Source: Loktanella gaetbuli
GTDB lineage: Bacteria > Pseudomonadota > Alphaproteobacteria > Rhodobacterales > Rhodobacteraceae
Direction: 5' to 3'
Assembly: GCF_020531945.1 (NCBI RefSeq)
Contig: NZ_JAJATZ010000003.1
Coordinates: forward strand, 372,001-436,000
DNA: 64,000 bases
Numbering within the stretch: the first letter of the stretch is position 1; every line of letters starts with the position of its first letter. Of the stretch, positions 26,884-35,293 are shown one piece after another. The notes beneath the pieces are model-generated. The model worked only from the letters and a program-made list of their open reading frames with translations. It had not been told where the DNA came from and made no database searches. The position numbers were made by a program, and so were the translations under genes.

Positions 26884-27549
26884 ATGAACCGGCTGTATCA
26901 TTACCCGTTGTCCCCTTTTTCCCGCAAAGTCCGCTTGAGCCTTGCGGAAAAGCGGATCGAGGTCGAATTGACGCAGGAGCGCTATTGGGAAAAAGACCCT
27001 GATTTCCTGCGCCGCAATCCGGCCGGCAAGGTCCCTGTGCTGCGGCTGGGCAACAAGCTGATGTCAGAGAGCACGGCGATCTGCGAATACCTCGAACAGG
27101 CCTATCCGAATCCACCGCTGCTGCCCCGCGATCCCGACGCCGCCTATGAGGCGCGCCGCCTGGTCGGGTGGTTCGACGATACGTTCTATCACGAATGCAC
27201 GGTGAAACTGGTGGGCGAACGTGTGTTCCGCAAGGTGATGGGCACCGGATACCCCGACAGCACCAACGTCAAGGCCGGCAGCCGCGCGGTGCGGTTCCAT
27301 CTGGACTACATGACAGGTCTGCTGGAAAAGCGGCGTTGGCTGGCCGGCAACGAGATGACGCTGGCCGATTTCGCCGCTGCTGCACAGATGTCCTGCCTCG
27401 ACTATATTTCGGATGTGGACTGGAACCGGTCCGAGGTGGTCAAGGACTGGTACGCCAAGATCAAGTCGCGGCCCGCGTTCCGCACGTTGCTGGCCGATCA
27501 GGTGCCCGGTTTTCTGCCGCCTGCGCATTATGCCGATCTTGATTTTTGA
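26884..27549 (+). CDS. Glutathione S-transferase family protein
   Basis: 221 residues. The N-terminal thioredoxin-like domain starts LYHYPLSPFSRKVRL, where the Ser of SPFS is the usual catalytic position, then NPAGKVPVL (cis-Pro) and SESTAICEYLE (glutathione gamma-Glu binding). The helical C-terminal domain spans about 90-221 and includes LAGNEMTLADFAAA. It conjugates or reduces with glutathione; the physiological substrate is unknown. Its 3' end borders a GC-rich intergenic repeat. Confidence 0.9.
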   Translation: MNRLYHYPLSPFSRKVRLSLAEKRIEVELTQERYWEKDPDFLRRNPAGKVPVLRLGNKLMSESTAICEYLEQAYPNPPLLPRDPDAAYEARRLVGWFDDTFYHECTVKLVGERVFRKVMGTGYPDSTNVKAGSRAVRFHLDYMTGLLEKRRWLAGNEMTLADFAAAAQMSCLDYISDVDWNRSEVVKDWYAKIKSRPAFRTLLADQVPGFLPPAHYADLDF

Positions 27550-27552
27550 CGC

Positions 27553-27640
27553 GGCGGTGGGTGGGCCCGCCCACCCACCCCACTTTGGGGGCTTTGCCCC
27601 CGTCCTGCGGACTCCCCCAGGATACTTATGACCAGAAGAA
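27553..27640 (-). repeat. Rhodobacterales-type intergenic repeat, copy 1
   Basis: Read on the minus strand it starts TTCTTCTGGTC, then AAGTATCC, then GGGGGAGTCC, followed by a GGGGGC-AAA-GCCCCC hairpin and a second hairpin with arms GGTGGGTGGG and CCCACCCACC. The same arm occurs at 51270 and 63288. The TTCTTCTGGTC end lies inside the first codons of queG. The hairpins lack a T run in either direction, so simple termination is unlikely. Confidence 0.6.
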
Positions 27641-28683
27641 GCCTGGATCTGACCGAACGGTTGCGCCGCTTTGCGCTGGACGCCGGATTTGCCAAGATCG
27701 GGATCTGTCGGCCTGATGCGGTCAGGGATCTGCCGGACCGGCTGGCGGCCTTTGTTGCTGACGGGCGGCATGGGCAAATGGCCTGGATGGCCGACCGGAT
27801 GGCCTGGCGCGGCGATCCGACGGCGTTGTGGCCGCAGGCGCGGTCCATCATCATGTTGGCCGAAAACTATGCGCCCGATGCGGACCCCTTAATGGTTCTT
27901 GAGCAGCGCGATCGCGCCGCGATTTCGGTCTACGCGCAGGGGCGGGATTATCATGACGTGGTGAAAAAGCGGCTCAAGCAGGTGGGGCGCTGGTTGATCG
28001 ACCAGTCGCCCGGTGCCGAGATCAAGGTTTTTGTCGATACCGCCCCGGTGATGGAAAAACCGCTGGCGCAGGCGGCGGGACTGGGCTGGCAGGGCAAACA
28101 TACCAACCTGCTGGCGCGCGATCTGGGGAATTGGGTGTTTTTGGGGGCGATCTTTACGACGCTGGAACTGGATGTGGATGCGCCCGAACAGGAGCACTGC
28201 GGCAGTTGTCGCAAGTGTCTGGATGTTTGCCCGACAGATGCCTTTCCGGCACCGTTTCAGCTGGATGCACGGCGCTGCATTTCCTATCTGACGATCGAGC
28301 ACCGTGGTCCCGTCGATCCCGATCTGCGTGCACGCATGGGCAACCGGATCTATGGCTGCGATGATTGTCTGGCCGTGTGTCCCTGGAACAAATTTGCCAT
28401 TACCGCCAAGGATGTGCGCCTGGCCGCCCGTGATGATCTGCGCGCGCCGTCGCTGGCCGAGCTTGCGGCCCTGGATGACGCGGGCTTTCGCGCGCGGTTT
28501 TCGGGATCGCCGATCAAACGGATCGGGCGGGACCGTTTCGTGCGCAACGTGTGCTATGCGATCGGAAATTCGGGGAACCCTGACCTGCGGTCGGCGTTGA
28601 CCCCCCTGATGGATGATGCCGACCCGGTTGTGGCCGATGCCGCGCGCTGGGCCTCGGCCCGACTGAACGGGGAGATACCATGA
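27628..28683 (+). CDS. queG: Epoxyqueuosine reductase
   Basis: 351 residues. Cobalamin-dependent iron-sulfur enzyme for the last step of queuosine in tRNA. The two [4Fe-4S] motifs are CGSCRKCLDVCPTDAF (about 191-206) and GCDDCLAVCPWNKFA (about 239-253). LARDLGNWVFLG and a C-terminal HEAT-like stretch fit the family. Its ATG and next codons (MTRRS) fall inside an intergenic repeat; the family-conserved part begins around LTERLRRFALDAGF, so this is the only near ATG and still plausible. No strong ribosome site is visible. It couples to the next gene (ATGA). Confidence 0.92.
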   Translation: MTRRSLDLTERLRRFALDAGFAKIGICRPDAVRDLPDRLAAFVADGRHGQMAWMADRMAWRGDPTALWPQARSIIMLAENYAPDADPLMVLEQRDRAAISVYAQGRDYHDVVKKRLKQVGRWLIDQSPGAEIKVFVDTAPVMEKPLAQAAGLGWQGKHTNLLARDLGNWVFLGAIFTTLELDVDAPEQEHCGSCRKCLDVCPTDAFPAPFQLDARRCISYLTIEHRGPVDPDLRARMGNRIYGCDDCLAVCPWNKFAITAKDVRLAARDDLRAPSLAELAALDDAGFRARFSGSPIKRIGRDRFVRNVCYAIGNSGNPDLRSALTPLMDDADPVVADAARWASARLNGEIP

Positions 28684-29837
28684 GATTTGCCGCCATGATG
28701 ATGATCCTGCCGACGCTGGCCTGCGCACAGGTCGAGCAGGGTGCGCCGAACACCGATTTCCAGCCGGCGTTCGCCAGTCAGACGCGCGCACCCGCCCTGC
28801 CCGCGACGCCTGTCACGACAAGCGTTCTGGCAGAGGGTCTGGCGAGTCCCTGGGGTATCGCTGCACTGCCGGACGGGTCGTATCTGGTGACCGAACGTCC
28901 GGGTACTTTGCGCCGTGTCAGTGCCGACGGGATGCTGTCCGATCCAATTGCCGGGGTGCCGCAGGTCGATGCACGCGGGCAGGGTGGTTTGCTGGATGTG
29001 GCGATTGCGCCCGATTTCGCACAGACCGGCACGATCTATCTGACCTATGCCAAACGGTATGACGGCGGCACGGGGACCGTCGCCGCGCGTGCGACGCTGA
29101 CGGGAAATACCTTGTCCGGGGTGCAGGAAATCTTTGTGCAGACGCCGCCATCGCAGGCGACGATGCATTACGGCAGCCGGGTCGTGCCGACCGCGGATGG
29201 CAAGGTGTTCATCACCACCGGCGAACACAGCACCCCCGCCGACCGCGTGCTGGCACAGGATATCAACACCACCTACGGCAAGATCATTCGCCTGAATGCT
29301 GACGGCAGCGTGCCGTCTGACAACCCCTTTGTCGGGACCGATGGCATCGACAGCATCTGGTCTTACGGGCATCGCAACGTGCAGGGGGCCGACATTGGCC
29401 CTGACGGCGCGCTGTGGACGATGGAACACGGTCCGCGTGGCGGGGATGAGTTGAACCGCCCCGAACCCGGCCTGAACTATGGCTGGCCGGTGATTTCCTA
29501 TGGAGTCAACTACAGCGGTTCGCCCGTCGGGTCCGGTGAGAGTGCGCGCGAGGGCATGGAGCAGCCCGTCTATTATTGGGACCCTGTGATCGCGCCGGGC
29601 GGCATCGGGTTCTATGACGGCGATTATGCCGACTGGCAGGACGATCTGTTCATCGCAGGCCTGAACCCGGGTGCGCTTGTGCGTCTGAAACTTCAGGATG
29701 GTCAGGTCGTGGGCGAAGAACGTCTGCTGCGCGACCTGGGCCGCATCCGCGATGTCGAGGTGTTGGACAACGGTGAATTGCTGGTGCTGATCGACGCCGA
29801 TCCAGGATCCATCATTCGCGTCGTGCCGGGACAGTGA
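28680..29837 (+). CDS. PQQ-dependent aldose sugar dehydrogenase family protein (YliI/soluble GDH type)
   Basis: 385 residues. A signal peptide (about 1-16, ending ACAQ) sends it to the periplasm. The beta-propeller begins VLAEGLASPWGIAALPDGSY; catalytic and cofactor motifs include DARGQGGLLDVAIAPDF, MHYGSRVV, GKIIRLNADGSVP, YGHRNVQG and EHGPRGGDELN. The family oxidises aldoses with PQQ, passing electrons to an acceptor; no PQQ biosynthesis genes are seen in this window. It is coupled to queG before and the APP1-like gene after. Confidence 0.88.
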   Translation: MRFAAMMMILPTLACAQVEQGAPNTDFQPAFASQTRAPALPATPVTTSVLAEGLASPWGIAALPDGSYLVTERPGTLRRVSADGMLSDPIAGVPQVDARGQGGLLDVAIAPDFAQTGTIYLTYAKRYDGGTGTVAARATLTGNTLSGVQEIFVQTPPSQATMHYGSRVVPTADGKVFITTGEHSTPADRVLAQDINTTYGKIIRLNADGSVPSDNPFVGTDGIDSIWSYGHRNVQGADIGPDGALWTMEHGPRGGDELNRPEPGLNYGWPVISYGVNYSGSPVGSGESAREGMEQPVYYWDPVIAPGGIGFYDGDYADWQDDLFIAGLNPGALVRLKLQDGQVVGEERLLRDLGRIRDVEVLDNGELLVLIDADPGSIIRVVPGQ

Positions 29838-30838
29838 CCGGGATCAAACGTCTTGTGCTGCGGGCCGCTGCTGCGGTCGAACGCGCGGTGGAACGGGTGT
29901 TTTTCCGGGGCGATCTGACCCGGTTGGTGATCGAACCCTACCACGGTTATGCCACGCCCGAACATCTGATCGCGCGGGGCCGCGTCCTGGCCTTGCGCGC
30001 GTCAGAGCGTGCGCCGGGTGGCGGGAGCCGTCTGGCCAATGCGCGGCAAATGTTACGCCTGTTCGCCACGCATGAGGTGGCGGATGTCACCGTCAGCGCC
30101 GGTGATGTGACGGCGGTATCCGATGCCGAGGGGTATTTCACCCTGCTGTTGCCGCGCGACGGCAGAACCGGCTGGATCGACGTGACCGTATCCACAGGTG
30201 ACGCCACTGCGACCTGCCCGGTGCTGGTTGCTGATCCTGCGGCACAGTTGATGGTGGTGTCCGACATTGACGACACGATGATGCGCACGGGGGCCTATTC
30301 CACCCTGCGCAACCTGTGGACATCCTTTACCGGTAGCGTCGAAAGCCGTGAGGTCTTTGGCGATGGGGTCGAACTGATGCGAATGCTGCATGCAGATGGC
30401 CGCAACCCCGTCTATTTCGTCAGCTCTTCGCCGTGGAATTTTCACGACTTTCTCGACGATGTCTTTGCGCGGGCGGGACTGCCGGTGGCACCGAAATTCC
30501 TCAAGGACTACGGTTTCGGCAAGGATCAGTTCATCACCGCCAGCCACGGTAGCCACAAGGGCGATGCGGTGGACCGTCTGATGGCAGCCAACCCCGATCT
30601 GCCGGTGGTGTTGATCGGCGACACCGGCCAGCATGATGCGCATATCTACGCCGATGCCGCCATTCGCCACCCCGGCCGCGTCCTGCATGTCGTGCTGCGC
30701 ACGACCGTCGACGGTCTGGATACGGATGACCGGCTCCAGATTGAACGGCTGGGGGCTGTGAACGTGCCTGTCAGCGTGTCGACGGATTATCGCGATGCGC
30801 TGGCCCGCTTGGCGGTCGCGGTCAGACCCGCCGCCTGA
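29834..30838 (+). CDS. APP1-like phosphatase domain protein (DUF2183)
   Basis: 334 residues from a GTG that overlaps the preceding stop (GTGA). The C-terminal two thirds hold the HAD-like APP1 catalytic domain: VVSDIDDTMMRTGA supplies the DxDxT nucleophile and acid, FVSSSPWNF and KDYGFGKDQF follow, and GSHKGDAVDRL then VLIGDTGQHDAHIY complete the Lys and acidic motifs. Yeast App1 dephosphorylates phosphatidic acid; the bacterial substrate is not established. The N-terminal 130 residues form a beta-rich module with no known function. No signal peptide. Confidence 0.83.
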   Translation: MTGIKRLVLRAAAAVERAVERVFFRGDLTRLVIEPYHGYATPEHLIARGRVLALRASERAPGGGSRLANARQMLRLFATHEVADVTVSAGDVTAVSDAEGYFTLLLPRDGRTGWIDVTVSTGDATATCPVLVADPAAQLMVVSDIDDTMMRTGAYSTLRNLWTSFTGSVESREVFGDGVELMRMLHADGRNPVYFVSSSPWNFHDFLDDVFARAGLPVAPKFLKDYGFGKDQFITASHGSHKGDAVDRLMAANPDLPVVLIGDTGQHDAHIYADAAIRHPGRVLHVVLRTTVDGLDTDDRLQIERLGAVNVPVSVSTDYRDALARLAVAVRPAA

Positions 30839-30892
30839 CCCCCTTTCGGATGGTTTCGCTGCGGCGTAGGGTCGGCGAAAAAGGACCGCCAC

Positions 30893-31816
30893 ATGCAACC
30901 CTTGCACGGTATCGCCTTCAAGATTCTTTCGGTTTGCCTGTTCGTGGCCATGTCCGCGCTGATCAAGGCCGCATCCGATCAGGTGCCGCCGGGGCAGGCC
31001 GTGTTCTTTCGCTCGCTCTGTGCCCTACCGGTGATTCTGGGCTGGCTTGCCATGCGGCACGAGTTGCGCACAGGCTGGCGCAGCGCCAATCCGATGGGCC
31101 ATGTCTGGCGTGGGCTGGTGGGCACGACCGCGATGGGTCTGGGCTTTGCCGGTCTGGGGTTGCTGCCCCTGCCAGAGGTGACCGCCATCGGCTATGCCGC
31201 GCCGATGCTGGTGGTCGTTTTTGCCGCGATGTTCCTGAACGAACAGGTGGGCAAATTTCGTCTGACCGCCGTGGCCGTGGGCATGGCGGGTGTTTTGATC
31301 GTGCTGTCACCGCGCCTGTCCATAGGGGCCAGTGCCAGCACGGCCGAAACGCTGGGGGCTGTTCTGGTGCTGATGGGGGCGATTTGTGCAGCACTCGCGC
31401 AGGTTTTCGTGCGCAAGCTGGTCGCGACCGAATCCACCGCCGCCATCGTGTTCTGGTTTTCCGTGACCGCCACCTGTCTGTCGTTGCTGACCTTGCCGTG
31501 GGGCTGGGCCGTCCCGTCGGCTGACCGGCTGGCCTTGCTGATCGTGGCGGGGCTGTTGGGCGGTCTGGGGCAGATTTTCCTGACCTCCAGCTACCGCTAC
31601 GCCGAGGCGTCGCTGGTGGCACCCTTTGACTATACCTCGATGTTGCTGGCGCTGATCGTGGGCTATGTCTTTTTTGACGAGGTGCCGACAGGGACCATGC
31701 TGATCGGTGCGGCCATCGTGATTGCGGCGGGTATCGGGATCATCCTGCGCGAACGCCACCTGGGTCTGCAACGGACCCGGCAACGCAAGGTCACCGGGTC
31801 CGTCGGTCACAATTAA
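30893..31816 (+). CDS. EamA/DMT-family transporter
   Basis: 307 residues with ten predicted hydrophobic segments in two EamA halves (about 5-140 and 150-290). Features include VPPGQAVFFRSLCALPVILG in the first half and SLVAPFDYTSMLLALI in the second, a known DMT signature region. It is an inner-membrane metabolite or drug exporter of unknown substrate. AAAGGA lies upstream of the ATG. Its stop shares four bases with the stop of the convergent channel gene. Confidence 0.88.
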   Translation: MQPLHGIAFKILSVCLFVAMSALIKAASDQVPPGQAVFFRSLCALPVILGWLAMRHELRTGWRSANPMGHVWRGLVGTTAMGLGFAGLGLLPLPEVTAIGYAAPMLVVVFAAMFLNEQVGKFRLTAVAVGMAGVLIVLSPRLSIGASASTAETLGAVLVLMGAICAALAQVFVRKLVATESTAAIVFWFSVTATCLSLLTLPWGWAVPSADRLALLIVAGLLGGLGQIFLTSSYRYAEASLVAPFDYTSMLLALIVGYVFFDEVPTGTMLIGAAIVIAAGIGIILRERHLGLQRTRQRKVTGSVGHN

Positions 31817-32718
31817 TCGGCGCGGCGGGCGCGCACTTCTTCGCGGACCTGACCCCAGGTGATCAGGCTGAATACGATCGTGCCGCCGAACACGTTGCCC
31901 AGAAACACCGGTATCCAGAACCCGAACACCGCGTGGATAATCCCCATCTCGCCAATGACCAGCAGCAGCGCCATTTCGACCGATCCCGCGATGATATGGG
32001 TGAACCCACCCGCCGCGATGAGCCATGTCATGATCAGGATGATGAAAAAGTTGTTCACCTCTCCGGCGGCCAGCATCCAGACCAGCGCCGCAATCAGCAG
32101 GCCGGCCGGAATTGCCTTGAAGAACGCAATCAGCGGCGGGTGTTCCGTCGCGTGTTTCGACACCACGATCATGGCGTCCACGACCTCTTGTTCAAAGGCG
32201 GGGATAAAGGCGATAAAGATCGCCGCGATGAAACAGCCGATCAGGTTGGCCCCCACCACGATCGCCCAAAGCCGTGCGACGCTGCCCAGCAGATACCGGC
32301 TTGGCCGTGCAAGAAACGGCAGCACGGTGGTCAGCGTGTTTTCGGTGAACAGCTGCATCCGTCCGATGATGACGATCAGAAAACCAAAGGTGTAACCAAA
32401 GCTTTCGACCAGCGGCAGCCAGTTTGATTCCGGCAAATAGGCCCCGAAAATACCTTCGCCGATCACGGAAAAGCTGATGCAGACGCCGGCGGCGATGCCG
32501 GACCAGAACAGTGACGACGTGGGCCGTTTCAGTTCCTCGTCGCCCTCACGACGGACGACCTGATAGACCAGCTTGGCGGACATGTGCGACGCCTCGCGCA
32601 CCGCCTCTTCTTCGTCCGGCTCGTTGCTGGCCTGCTCTTCGCGGTCGTTCATGGCGGCCTGACGCTTGGCCTCGTTTGCCTCTACGGCGCGGCGGAATTC
32701 GGGGTCATCATCGGTCAT
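31813..32718 (-). CDS. Formate/nitrite transporter family protein (YfdC-like)
   Basis: 301 residues. A long acidic, soluble N-terminus (about 1-65, many Asp and Glu) precedes six membrane helices of the FNT fold. Recognisable features are LFWSGIAAGVCISFSVIGEG, GRMQLFTENTLTTVLPF and GGFTHIIAGSVEM. The pore of FNT proteins passes small monovalent anions such as formate or nitrite. The charged extension matches the E. coli YfdC subgroup, whose substrate is uncertain. Convergent with the EamA gene. Confidence 0.88.
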   Translation of the reverse strand: MTDDDPEFRRAVEANEAKRQAAMNDREEQASNEPDEEEAVREASHMSAKLVYQVVRREGDEELKRPTSSLFWSGIAAGVCISFSVIGEGIFGAYLPESNWLPLVESFGYTFGFLIVIIGRMQLFTENTLTTVLPFLARPSRYLLGSVARLWAIVVGANLIGCFIAAIFIAFIPAFEQEVVDAMIVVSKHATEHPPLIAFFKAIPAGLLIAALVWMLAAGEVNNFFIILIMTWLIAAGGFTHIIAGSVEMALLLVIGEMGIIHAVFGFWIPVFLGNVFGGTIVFSLITWGQVREEVRARRAD

Positions 32719-32788
32719 GGTGCATCCTTCGCTTGATGGTCACGAAATGGTGCGACACCGCGCCGCGTCAAGCAGCTTGCCCCTGATA

Positions 32789-32823
32789 CAAAAGGCCCGC
32801 CCCCGGGTTACGAGGGCGGGCCT
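32789..32823 (-). terminator. Terminator of ilvE
   Basis: Minus strand: AGGCCCGCCC, 11-base loop, GGGCGGGCCT, then TTTTG, 20 bases beyond the ilvE stop. A ten-base-pair stem and T run make a clear intrinsic terminator. Confidence 0.8.
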
Positions 32824-32843
32824 GGGCGTGCCGGGTCAGACGA

Positions 32844-33713
32844 TCAGGCGCGGACCAGTTTTTCGTAGTCGCTGGCGATGTCCAGCGTCAGCGCGCCAAC
32901 CTCAAAGTTGTAATCACCGATCTGGCCCACTGGCGTAACCTCTGCCGCGGTGCCGGTCAGCCAGCATTGCTGAAAGCTTTCCAGCTCTTCGGGCATGATG
33001 TGCCGTTCATGGACGGTGACGCCCTTGGCGCGCAGCGTCTTGATCACGGTCTGGCGGGTCAGGCCGTTCAGGAAACAATCGGCCAGCGGCGTGTGCACTT
33101 CGCCGTCCTTGACGAAAAACAGGTTCGCGCCGGTGCATTCAGCGACATAGCCGCGATAGTCGAACATCAGCGCGTCCGAACAGCCCTTGGCCTCGGCTGC
33201 GTGCTTGGACATGGTGCAGATCATGTACAGACCCGCTGCCTTGGCCTGATGCGGGATGGTTTCGGGGCTGGGGCGTTTCCACTTGGCAATGTCCAGCTTG
33301 GCACCCTTGGTTTTCGCGTCGCCGTAATAGTTGCCCCAATGCCAAGCCGCGATGGCCACCTGCACCGGGTTGCGCGCGGATGCGACACCCATGTCGGGCC
33401 CGGCCCCGCGCCAAGCAAAGGCGCGCACATAGGCGTCGGTCAGGTTGTTGGCTGCCAGCACCTCGGCCTTGGCGGCCATCAGTTCCTCGACCGTGTAGGG
33501 GATCTGGAAATCAAGGCAGTTGGCCGAGAAATGCAGACGTTCCGCATGTTCGCGATCCAGAAAGATCTTGCCGTTGTAGCAACGCTCGCCTTCGAATACG
33601 GAAGAGGCATAGTGCAGCGCATGGGTCAGCACATGGACATTCGCCCCGCGCCAGTCCACCAGCTTGCCGTCCATCCAGATCTTGCCGTCGTGATCTGCGT
33701 ATGAGCCTTCCAT
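32844..33713 (-). CDS. ilvE: Branched-chain amino acid aminotransferase
   Basis: 289 residues, class IV PLP aminotransferase that makes valine, leucine and isoleucine from their keto acids. The start MEGSYADHDGKIWMDGKLV is typical of alphaproteobacterial IlvE. The PLP lysine is in TIPHQAKAAGLY. Further motifs are HALHYASSVFEGER, YVAECTGANLFFV and GLTRQTVI. A GAGGGTGG ribosome site lies before the ATG. It is divergent from petP; 211 bases separate the starts. Confidence 0.95.
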   Translation of the reverse strand: MEGSYADHDGKIWMDGKLVDWRGANVHVLTHALHYASSVFEGERCYNGKIFLDREHAERLHFSANCLDFQIPYTVEELMAAKAEVLAANNLTDAYVRAFAWRGAGPDMGVASARNPVQVAIAAWHWGNYYGDAKTKGAKLDIAKWKRPSPETIPHQAKAAGLYMICTMSKHAAEAKGCSDALMFDYRGYVAECTGANLFFVKDGEVHTPLADCFLNGLTRQTVIKTLRAKGVTVHERHIMPEELESFQQCWLTGTAAEVTPVGQIGDYNFEVGALTLDIASDYEKLVRA

Positions 33714-33924
33714 GTTCCACCCTCTGTTTTGCGTTTATGTCGCGAATAGTTCCGGTTCGGACATAATGTTGCGTAAATGATGCGCGTTCGGTAGCAACTG
33801 CCGTCAGTCATGTCAACAAGGCTGACGTATTTCGGGCACGGTCGCAATCTGCTGTCTTAAAAATCTTCTATTGCGGCATCGGATTGCCCTATAACGGCGA
33901 AAAGTTCGCGAGAAGTTGGGATTC

Positions 33925-34437
33925 ATGGCCTCTGACACCACTGCCCCCGCAGGCCGCAGCCTGCTGTTCCTGACCGATGATCAGCTGCGCAAGGGAATCG
34001 AGGCGATGTTCTTTGCCTACCGCGGTTTTACCGCCGATCCCGACCGTATTCTGGCCGAAAAGAACTATGGCCGGGCGCATCACCGGGCCATTCATTTCAT
34101 TCACCGCAGCCCCGGCACGACGGTCAACAATCTGCTGTCGATCCTGGGGGTGACAAAGCAGTCGCTGAACCGTGTCCTGCGCACGCTGATCGCGGACGGC
34201 CTTGTGTCGTCCACCGTCGGCGCGCGCGACCGCCGTGAACGGCACCTGCATCTGACGCCAGAAGGGGCGGCGCTGGAACGCAGCCTGTCGGATGCGCAAC
34301 GAGAACGGATGCGGGCCGCCTACCGGGCCGCAGGGCCAGCCGCCGTGGCAGGTTTCAGAGAGGTGCTGGAGGCGATGATGGACGACGATATGCGACGCCA
34401 GTATCAGGCATTGGTGGATCAACCCGATGGACGTTGA
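33925..34437 (+). CDS. petP: MarR-family regulator, PetP-like
   Basis: 170 residues. The winged helix-turn-helix lies around 60-120 (HRSPGTTVNNLLSILGVTKQSLNRVL, with the wing at VGARDRRERHLHLT). It overlaps the response regulator by 11 bases, the arrangement known as petP-petR in Rhodobacter capsulatus, where it affects cytochrome bc1 expression. A TATAAC -10-like hexamer is at 33890, but no convincing -35. A TTG three codons upstream is an alternative start. Family assignment is firm and the symbol rests on context. Confidence 0.85.
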   Translation: MASDTTAPAGRSLLFLTDDQLRKGIEAMFFAYRGFTADPDRILAEKNYGRAHHRAIHFIHRSPGTTVNNLLSILGVTKQSLNRVLRTLIADGLVSSTVGARDRRERHLHLTPEGAALERSLSDAQRERMRAAYRAAGPAAVAGFREVLEAMMDDDMRRQYQALVDQPDGR

Positions 34438-35128
34438 TGCACCGCACCTGCTGGTCGTCGACGATGATGAACGCATCCGCGACCTGCTGCGCAAATACCT
34501 TGTGCGGTCCGGTTTCCGGGTCACCTTGGCGCGGGATGCGGCCCATGCGCGCCGTTTGCTGGCGGGGTTGGAATTCGATCTGATCGTGCTGGACGTGATG
34601 ATGCCGGGCGAGGATGGCATCAGTTTCTGTCGCAGCCTGCGGTCGCAACTGGGCACGCCCGTCCTGCTGCTGACAGCACGCGGCGAAACCGCGGACCGGA
34701 TCGCGGGACTGGAGGCGGGCGCCGACGATTATCTGGCCAAACCGTTCGAACCCAAGGAATTGCTGTTGCGCATCAATGCCATCCTGCGGCGCGCCCCCAA
34801 GGAGGAAGCGCAGCCGATCGCGCTGACCGAACTGGCGATCGGCAGCTATACCTACGACATCACGCGGGGCGAAATCAGCAATGCCGCCGGTCCCTTGCGC
34901 CTGACGGCCACGGAAAGCCATCTGATGCGCATCTTTGCCGCGCGCCCCAACGAACCGGTGACCCGTCAACAACTGGTCGAGGAACTGAGCCGGTCGGGTG
35001 GACAGACACAGGAACGGGCGGTGGATGTGCAGATCACCCGCCTGCGCCGCAAGATCGAACCTGACCCCAAACAACCGCGCTACCTGCAAACGGTACGTGG
35101 TGCAGGCTACATGCTGTCGCCCGACTAG
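34427..35128 (+). CDS. petR: OmpR-family response regulator, PetR-like
   Basis: 233 residues. Receiver domain (8-120): LLVVDDDERIRD carries the acidic pair, IVLDVMMPGEDG the phospho-Asp, LLTARGE the Thr and LAKPFEPKEL the Lys. The winged-helix effector (about 140-233) has RAVDVQITRLRRKIEPDP and QTVRGAGYML. PetR is needed for cytochrome bc1 genes in R. capsulatus. No histidine kinase is next to it, as in that species. The petABC (fbc) genes are not in this window. Confidence 0.88.
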   Translation: MDVDAPHLLVVDDDERIRDLLRKYLVRSGFRVTLARDAAHARRLLAGLEFDLIVLDVMMPGEDGISFCRSLRSQLGTPVLLLTARGETADRIAGLEAGADDYLAKPFEPKELLLRINAILRRAPKEEAQPIALTELAIGSYTYDITRGEISNAAGPLRLTATESHLMRIFAARPNEPVTRQQLVEELSRSGGQTQERAVDVQITRLRRKIEPDPKQPRYLQTVRGAGYMLSPD

Positions 35129-35215
35129 GATGGTTTGAAACAGCGGAGCGCGCTGTCGCGCGCAGGTCTATTCTGGCGCGCCTTGCAGCCTGAGCCCGTC
35201 ATGGCGACAGCGGAT

Positions 35216-35255
35216 CTGTGGCCGCGTGATTTTGAGTATTTTTGGCAAGATGATG
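35216..35255 (-). repeat. Possible degenerate copy of the intergenic repeat
   Basis: The stretch reads GAGTATTTTTGG then CAAGATGATG on the plus strand, resembling the AT-rich arm of the copies at 27553, 51270 and 63288 in the same orientation as the first. The GC-rich hairpins are missing. Similarity is partial, so this could be coincidence. Confidence 0.3.
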
Positions 35256-35293
35256 CACTTGTCCTTTGACGCGGGGCAGGGTTTGCTGTGGTC

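Noticed and set aside
27555..27605. GC-rich hairpins as a terminator after the glutathione transferase
   Set aside because: No T run on either side, and the segment matches the intergenic repeat family instead.
35140..35165. GCGCGC hairpin after petR as terminator
   Set aside because: Self-complementary but short and without T run; too weak to annotate.
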